DNA from: an uncultured Eubacteriales bacterium
GTDB taxonomy: Bacteria > Bacillota > Clostridia > Oscillospirales > Butyricicoccaceae
DNA length: 10,734 nt
Direction of reading: 5' to 3'
Assembly (NCBI GenBank): GCA_910585875.1
Contig: CAJUIK010000063.1
Location: 1-10,734 of the forward strand
The notes under the pieces were generated by a model. It searched no databases. It was not told the origin of the DNA and saw nothing but the letters and a program-made list of their open reading frames with translations. Of the stretch, positions 7,351-10,734 are shown piece by piece. The position numbers and the translations under genes were made by a program. The stretch's first letter is position 1; every line of letters begins with the position of its first letter.

Positions 7351-7746
7351 TTGCTGTTTCACACATTCCGCTCCCAGGATGAGCGAAGAGCTTTTGGCGG
7401 CTCTTATTTTATCGAGCTGCAATACTGCAAATTGGCCCCAAACGCCGATCTGAAGCAAATCGTTTCAGTGGGCTCCATTGTAAATTGGGCAAACGATTCC
7501 CTTTATATCCACGGCGACGACGACGGCGCGTTTCTATCGCAGTATGGAGAAATTTTGACGGGGGGCGTTTACAACAATGGAGAAACCGGTCCGGCAGATC
7601 TATGCGGAATCAATTATTACTCTCCGCAGCAGGCTCGCCTGATTGCAGAACGGATCATGGAACAGAAACCGCTGGAGCTTCAAGTTTTGTTGGATTGGCT
7701 GGAAAGAGGAACGGGATATAATGGCTTTTATCTTTTAGGGCTTTGA
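7351..7746 (+). CDS. Hypothetical protein, 131 residues, TTG start
   Basis: I do not recognise this family. The reading frame opens at a TTG, placed 7 nt after AGAAGGAGG (7335-7343), the strongest ribosome binding site in the window, so the unusual start is well supported. The product is an acidic-to-neutral soluble protein with no signal peptide or membrane segment. It has an aromatic-rich beginning (MLFHTFRSQDERR, GGSYFIELQYCK), a central part with NWANDSLYIHGDDDGAFL, a Gly-rich stretch (GGVYNNGETGPADLCGINYYS), a helical segment (QARLIAERIMEQKP, LQVLLDWLERG) and a short tail, YNGFYLLGL. It follows queA by 35 nt on the same strand and precedes the terminator at 7797, so it is the last gene of the spoIID-like/queA operon. 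No function can be proposed from its own sequence. Confidence 0.8.
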   Translation: MLFHTFRSQDERRAFGGSYFIELQYCKLAPNADLKQIVSVGSIVNWANDSLYIHGDDDGAFLSQYGEILTGGVYNNGETGPADLCGINYYSPQQARLIAERIMEQKPLELQVLLDWLERGTGYNGFYLLGL

Positions 7747-7796
7747 TCCCTGTCTCATGATAACCCAAAGCACAGTTCCCTTTAAGTCACGCAACG

Positions 7797-7840
7797 AATC
7801 GGCGCTATGCCCCCCTGCCGGGAACATAGCGCCGATTTTG
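7797..7840. terminator. Shared terminator between convergent operons
   Basis: A perfect 13-bp stem (7797-7809 with 7825-7837, AATCGGCGCTATG and its complement) encloses a 15-nt loop in which CCC and GGG can also pair. On the plus strand the stem runs into four T (7836-7839), so it should stop the 7351-7746 transcript. On the minus strand only AATCGTTG-like sequence follows, with a poor T-run, so it would be a weaker stop for tyrS. No other terminator for tyrS is visible. Confidence 0.85.
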
Positions 7841-7841
7841 G

Positions 7842-9071
7842 TTATTCCATAGTCACCCGATGGAAAGTCTTTTTTCCCTTTTTGATCAGAAATTCGCCGG
7901 AGAACTGGTCTTTGCCAAAGCGGGCGGCGGGGTCGGCTGCTTTTTCATCGTTGATCAATACGCCTCCCTGCTCCACCAGCCGGCGGGCCTCCTTTTTGGA
8001 GGGAGCCAGCTTGCATTTGACCATCAGATCCAGGATTCCAATGGAGCCTTCTGTAAAATCAGATTCTGTCAAGGCGGTGGAGGGCGTATTGCTCTTATCT
8101 CCGCCGCCGGCAAACAGAGCCTGCGCCGCTTTCTGGGCCTTTTCCGCCTCTTCCTCCCCGTGGACCAAGCCTGTCAGCTCATAGGCCAGGACTTCTTTGG
8201 CCCGGTTGAGCTGAGAACCTTCCCAATTTGTCATCTCGTCGATCTGTTCCAGCGGCAGGAAGGTGAGCATCCGCAGACATTTGATCACATCTTCGTCTCC
8301 CACGTTGCGCCAATATTGATAGAATTCAAAGGGCGAGGTCTTGTTCGGGTCCAGCCAGACGGCGTTGCCCGCGGTTTTGCCCATTTTATTTCCCTGGGAA
8401 TCGGTGAGCAGGGTGATAGTCAGGCAGTGAGCGTCTTTGCTCAGCTTCCGCCGGATCAGTTCGGCGCCGCCCAGCATATTGCTCCACTGGTCGTTGCCGC
8501 CGCACTGCATATTGCAGCCTACGGTCTGGAACATATGATAGAAGTCATAGGACTGCATAATCATATAGTTGAATTCCAAGAACGAAAGGCCCTTTTCCAT
8601 CCGCTGCTTATAACATTCGGCCCGCAGCATATTGTTTACCGAGAAACAAGCGCCCACTTCTCGCAGCAGCTCCACATAATTCAGCTTCAGCAGCCAGTCG
8701 GCGTTGTTGAGCATCAGGGCTTTGCCTGGGCCGTCGCCAAAATCGATAAAACGCTCCATCTGCCGTTTGAAGCAGGCGGCGTTGTGGTCGATGTCTTCTT
8801 TGGTCAGCATTTTGCGCATATCGGTGCGGCCGGAGGGGTCGCCAATCATGGTGGTGCCGCCGCCAATCAGGGCGATGGGTTTGTTGCCCGCCTGCTGCAT
8901 CCGTTTCATAAATGTCAGGGCCATAAAATGGCCGGCTGTCAGACTGTCCGCCGTGCAATCAAAGCCGATATAGAAAGTAGCTTTGCCGTTATTGATTAAA
9001 TCGCGGATCTCCTCTTCGCTGGTGGTCTGGGCAATCAAGCCTCTGGCCGTCAACTCGTCATACAAAGTCAT
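7842..9071 (-). CDS. tyrS: Tyrosyl-tRNA synthetase
   Basis: 409 residues; charges tRNA-Tyr with tyrosine using ATP in the cytoplasm. Class I catalytic domain: FYIGFDCTADSLTAGHF holds the HIGH-region (TAGH at 45-48), and IALIGGGTTMIGDPSGRTDMR follows. QSYDFYHM and GGNDQWSNM bind tyrosine and the tRNA end, and KMGKT (229-233) is the KMSKS-like loop. The C-terminal S4 RNA-binding domain is at about 345-409 (KKEARRLVEQGGVLIND). I start at the ATG at 9071, with AAGGAG 10 nt upstream. An in-frame extension to 9113 would run into the terminator of the leader and lacks support. The first His of HIGH is a Thr here, which is unusual. Expression should be controlled by the upstream tyrosine T-box. Confidence 0.96.
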   Translation of the reverse strand: MTLYDELTARGLIAQTTSEEEIRDLINNGKATFYIGFDCTADSLTAGHFMALTFMKRMQQAGNKPIALIGGGTTMIGDPSGRTDMRKMLTKEDIDHNAACFKRQMERFIDFGDGPGKALMLNNADWLLKLNYVELLREVGACFSVNNMLRAECYKQRMEKGLSFLEFNYMIMQSYDFYHMFQTVGCNMQCGGNDQWSNMLGGAELIRRKLSKDAHCLTITLLTDSQGNKMGKTAGNAVWLDPNKTSPFEFYQYWRNVGDEDVIKCLRMLTFLPLEQIDEMTNWEGSQLNRAKEVLAYELTGLVHGEEEAEKAQKAAQALFAGGGDKSNTPSTALTESDFTEGSIGILDLMVKCKLAPSKKEARRLVEQGGVLINDEKAADPAARFGKDQFSGEFLIKKGKKTFHRVTME

Positions 9072-9114
9072 GGATTTCAATCTCCTTTTCTGTTCTCCGG
9101 CCTGGGCGGGCATG

Positions 9115-9154
9115 AAAAAACGCCCTGCTACCCCATCAGCCGGGATAGAGGGCG
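9115..9154 (-). terminator. T-box intrinsic terminator before tyrS
   Basis: Read on the minus strand, CGCCCTCTATCCC pairs with GGGGTAGCAGGGCG. This gives about 13 bp with one bulged C and a 7-nt loop, followed by six T at 9120-9115. The left arm contains CCTCT (9151-9147), which can instead pair with AGAGG of the T-box sequence (9178-9174), so terminator and antiterminator exclude each other. Confidence 0.92.
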
Positions 9155-9390
9155 AAACAATTCCGCGGTACCACCTCTGTTTGCATACTTCTTGCGACAG
9201 TATGCCTCATGGAGCGCCAACACGCTCCCGCGCTGTAACAGGCGCAGCCTGTAACCGCCTACTGAGGGATCGCCCGTTCGGGGTTCTGCTCATGGAGGTA
9301 TTTCACAGGCGTTCCGCAGCCGCTCTCACCTTCCGCGGCCTCTCTGAAGCGAAATATACCCGCTACTTCTTCCAATCATTGCATTTTACA
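9115..9390 (-). promoter_or_regulatory. Tyrosine-specific T-box riboswitch leader
   Basis: The leader of tyrS binds tRNA-Tyr and reads through when that tRNA is uncharged. In minus-strand order it shows AGAGAG and GGTGAGAGC of the stem I distal part (about 9346-9318). The specifier UAC (9300-9298) lies in GTGAAATACCTCC, a tyrosine codon that agrees with the downstream gene. The stem II region follows, then stem III (GCATACT 9189-9183 with AGTATGC 9205-9199). The T-box AGAGGTGGTACCGCGG (9178-9163) contains UGGU, complementary to an acceptor ending ACCA. The terminator/antiterminator choice is at 9115-9178. All main T-box parts are present and in order. Confidence 0.95.
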
Positions 9391-9396
9391 AACTAT

Positions 9397-9425
9397 AGTA
9401 TATCAGGTCGCCTTGGCCTTGTCAA
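9397..9425 (-). promoter_or_regulatory. tyrS promoter
   Basis: On the minus strand, a perfect TTGACA (9425-9420), a 17-bp spacer and TATACT (9402-9397) preceded by TGA (extended -10). Expected start is near 9390, giving a leader of about 320 nt that carries the T-box. A perfect 10-bp palindrome TCGTCGACGA at 9443-9452 lies just upstream of the -35. Confidence 0.88.
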
Positions 9426-9492
9426 GTCCAATCCGGCTATCCTCGTCGACGATCAAGGGGGCGCCAATCCTCCTCGCCGGCGGCATACCGCA

Positions 9493-10323
9493 TTATAGAT
9501 TCAGCAGCGCGATGGCCAACAAGATAATGGCGACGGCTTTCCATTGTCGCTTGGTCAGCCGCTCTTTGAAAATCAGCACGCCGGCGAAGGCCACCGCCGC
9601 CAACGTCCCCACTCCGTTGGTGGGATACACAATCACCGCCGGTAAAACGGACAGGGCTTTGAGCGTCAGCCGAGATGCAAAATAATTGGGGATGCCAAAC
9701 AGAAAGCCAAACAGCAGATCCGGCCAGCCCGGCCGCTCTTTTTTGGCCAGCAACATCCCGGCGGAGATCAACAGAGCGACGCCAAAGGTGTAAAATAAGA
9801 ATTGGGCGGAAAAATTCTGTCCAAACAGTTCTTCAAAGATTTTAGACATGGAATAGACGCAGCCGTCTACCGCAAATAAAGCCAGAAGACCGCCGTTGAC
9901 CTGCGGCGCTTCAGCGCCGGGCTGATAATTGATCATGACGATGGCCGCCAGCGAAAGAAGAAAGCCTATGATTTGAGCGGCGCCCGGTTTTTCTCCGAAA
10001 ACCGTCAAAGAAAGAACCAGCGGCACAATCAACGACAGTTTGGAGTAAATCGACGTCAGGACAATTCCGCTGCGGGGCACGTTGTATTGCATCAGCATCA
10101 GGCTGATCAGATACAAAGCCCCGTTAAAAAGGCCCAACCCCAACGCCCCGCCGGCGCCTGCGGGAAACAGCTCCCCTGCCCCGGCGAAATATCCTGCCAG
10201 CAGCGTGCAAGCGAGATAATTTGCCGCCAGCATCCCCATATCGCTTTTGATTCGGCTTTTGCTGCACCTCATAATAACGGAAGTCGCCGTTCCGCTGAAA
10301 ATAGCCAATAACAGATAGATCAT
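9493..10323 (-). CDS. EamA/DMT superfamily transporter
   Basis: 276 residues, almost entirely hydrophobic, with about ten predicted membrane segments arranged as two five-helix halves, the standard drug/metabolite transporter layout. The first segment starts directly at the N-terminus (MIYLLLAIFSGTATSVIM). The half-boundary carries FGEKPGAAQIIGFLLSLAAIVMINY, and its counterpart near the C-terminus is FKERLTKRQWKAVAIILLAIALLNL; the (F/K)xE(K/R) pattern is typical of EamA domains. The substrate is unknown. The ATG at 10323 has a perfect AGGAGG (10335-10330) 6 nt upstream. Clear promoter and structured leader upstream. No terminator with a T-run follows the stop, so some transcripts may continue into the tyrS leader. 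Confidence 0.9.
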   Translation of the reverse strand: MIYLLLAIFSGTATSVIMRCSKSRIKSDMGMLAANYLACTLLAGYFAGAGELFPAGAGGALGLGLFNGALYLISLMLMQYNVPRSGIVLTSIYSKLSLIVPLVLSLTVFGEKPGAAQIIGFLLSLAAIVMINYQPGAEAPQVNGGLLALFAVDGCVYSMSKIFEELFGQNFSAQFLFYTFGVALLISAGMLLAKKERPGWPDLLFGFLFGIPNYFASRLTLKALSVLPAVIVYPTNGVGTLAAVAFAGVLIFKERLTKRQWKAVAIILLAIALLNL

Positions 10324-10434
10324 TGCGGGCCTCCTGGAAATCGACTGTTTGAAAGAAGGGAAAACAGAACGCGCCTCGAGGAGGTCTCGAATTCCCCGGC
10401 GCCTCGCTTCCCTTTTGTTCGACTTGAAATTTCC
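10324..10434 (-). promoter_or_regulatory. Structured leader RNA of the transporter (candidate translational switch)
   Basis: All positions are on the minus strand. Nested complementary segments can form P1 (GGAAAT 10434-10429 with ATTTCC 10341-10336), P2 (AAGGGAA 10414-10408 with TTCCCTT 10362-10356), P3 (GCGCC 10402-10398 with GGCGC 10375-10371) and P4 (TCGAG 10390-10386 with CTCGA 10380-10376, loop ACCTC). P1 closes directly beside the Shine-Dalgarno AGGAGG (10335-10330). CCTCCT (10384-10379), spanning the P4 loop and stem, is a perfect complement of that AGGAGG. The pairings are seen by eye; stability and function are not computed. No known riboswitch class recognised. Confidence 0.45.
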
Positions 10435-10440
10435 TCGCTT

Positions 10441-10469
10441 ATTATAGCATGGGCAAACTCCATCTTCAA
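10441..10469 (-). promoter_or_regulatory. Promoter of the DMT transporter gene
   Basis: Minus strand: TTGAAG (10469-10464), 17-bp spacer, TATAAT (10446-10441), preceded by TGC, giving an extended -10. Expected start near 10434 makes a leader of about 110 nt. An 8-bp direct repeat AAGCGAGG (10440-10433 and 10409-10402) begins at the start site and recurs 31 bp downstream. Confidence 0.8.
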
Positions 10470-10513
10470 GACGGCTTTGACATTATAAAAAATGCTGTTC
10501 AGGAGGTTTTTGA

Positions 10514-10734
10514 ATGAGATTGTTGTTTGAAATGGACGAGAAAGACTATGAGCCTGACGGCCAAGTCTTGCTTCGCCCCTCCGCGCGGGGCATTATCATC
10601 CAAACTGGGAAAATCGCCATGGTCCGTAGCTTGAAATATGCGTATTACAAATTCCCCGGCGGCGGCATAGAAGCAGGCGAAAGCCGGATACAGGCCTTGA
10701 TCCGGGAAACCGCCGAAGAGGCGGGGCTCTGCAT
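10514..10734 (+). CDS. Nudix hydrolase (partial, N-terminal 73 residues)
   Basis: The product begins MRLLFEMDEKDYEPDGQVLLRP and continues into a Nudix box: GGIEAGE, seven residues, RETAEEAGL. This matches the GX5EX7REUXEEXGU pattern that binds the metal and pyrophosphate of nucleoside-diphosphate-linked substrates. GIIIQTGKIAMVRSLKYAYYKFPGG before the box is the usual beta-strand region. The right edge cuts the gene just after the box, so the substrate-determining part is missing. The ATG at 10514 lies 7 nt after a perfect AGGAGG (10501-10506). It is divergent from the transporter. A TATAAA at 10484-10489 could be its -10 box, but I see no matching -35. Confidence 0.9.
   Translation, partial: MRLLFEMDEKDYEPDGQVLLRPSARGIIIQTGKIAMVRSLKYAYYKFPGGGIEAGESRIQALIRETAEEAGLC

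Noticed and set aside
7860..8999. Long open frame (379 codons) on the plus strand opposite tyrS
   Set aside because: Antisense shadow of tyrS with no ribosome site and no recognisable domain.
9072..9113. N-terminal extension of tyrS by 14 residues
   Set aside because: It would begin at the edge of the T-box terminator and place the Shine-Dalgarno AAGGAG inside the coding region; TyrS proteins start at MTLYDEL-like sequence.
10379..10384. AGGAGG on the plus strand as a ribosome binding site
   Set aside because: No start codon follows at suitable spacing. On the minus strand the same bases are the anti-Shine-Dalgarno of the transporter leader.
10356..10420. GAAGGGAAAAC and CTTCCCTTTTG look like base-for-base complements in the same direction
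   Set aside because: Parallel complementarity has no ordinary biological meaning. Only the mirror-symmetric AAGGGAA/TTCCCTT core can pair antiparallel, and that is counted as P2.
10461..10489. Plus-strand promoter for the Nudix gene using TATAAA at 10484-10489
   Set aside because: No -35 element is found at 16-18 bp; TTGACA at 10477-10482 abuts the -10. Kept only as a weak possibility in the gene entry.
1..10734. CRISPR arrays, insertion sequences, tRNA or rRNA genes, defence or secondary-metabolite clusters
   Set aside because: No repeat-spacer pattern, transposase, inverted terminal repeats, or tRNA/rRNA signatures were seen on either strand, and composition is even across the window.

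Overview
The window looks like chromosomal DNA of a moderately GC-rich, Gram-positive Clostridia, most likely Oscillospiraceae/Ruminococcaceae. This is inferred from near-perfect AGGAGG ribosome binding sites, TTG starts, a tyrosyl-tRNA synthetase under a T-box riboswitch, a SpoIID/LytB-domain cell-wall protein, and closely packed housekeeping genes. I see no mobile element, CRISPR array, tRNA, rRNA or sign of recent transfer.

Layout. Bases 1-4295 hold a leftward four-gene operon: uridine-kinase-like nucleoside kinase, M20 metallopeptidase, rmuC and tgt (tgt runs off the left edge). Bases 4302-4577 are a divergent promoter region. Each direction has a TATAAT -10 box with a 17-bp spacer. Bases 4578-7746 hold a rightward operon: a SPOR plus SpoIID-domain secreted protein, queA, and a 131-codon protein of unknown function with a TTG start. 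A 13-bp-stem terminator at 7797-7839 separates it from the convergent, leftward tyrS (7842-9071). tyrS has its own promoter and a complete tyrosine T-box leader (about 9115-9390). Upstream of it lies a leftward EamA/DMT-type transporter (9493-10323), preceded by a structured leader of about 110 nt. The start of a rightward Nudix hydrolase (10514 to the right edge) closes the window.

How the genes relate. tgt and queA both act in queuosine tRNA modification, but here they sit in two divergent operons. tyrS supplies Tyr-tRNA, itself a queuosine-modified tRNA (GUN anticodon), and its T-box senses that tRNA. The other genes (kinase, peptidase, RmuC, SpoIID-domain protein, transporter, Nudix) have no obvious shared pathway.

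The most interesting unexplained signal is the leader RNA upstream of the transporter. Its 5' end can pair with the bases directly next to the Shine-Dalgarno sequence, several nested helices fill the interior, and its terminal hairpin carries a perfect six-base anti-Shine-Dalgarno. That layout suggests a translational switch. I could not match it to a known riboswitch class. Otherwise the window is mostly ordinary housekeeping DNA.
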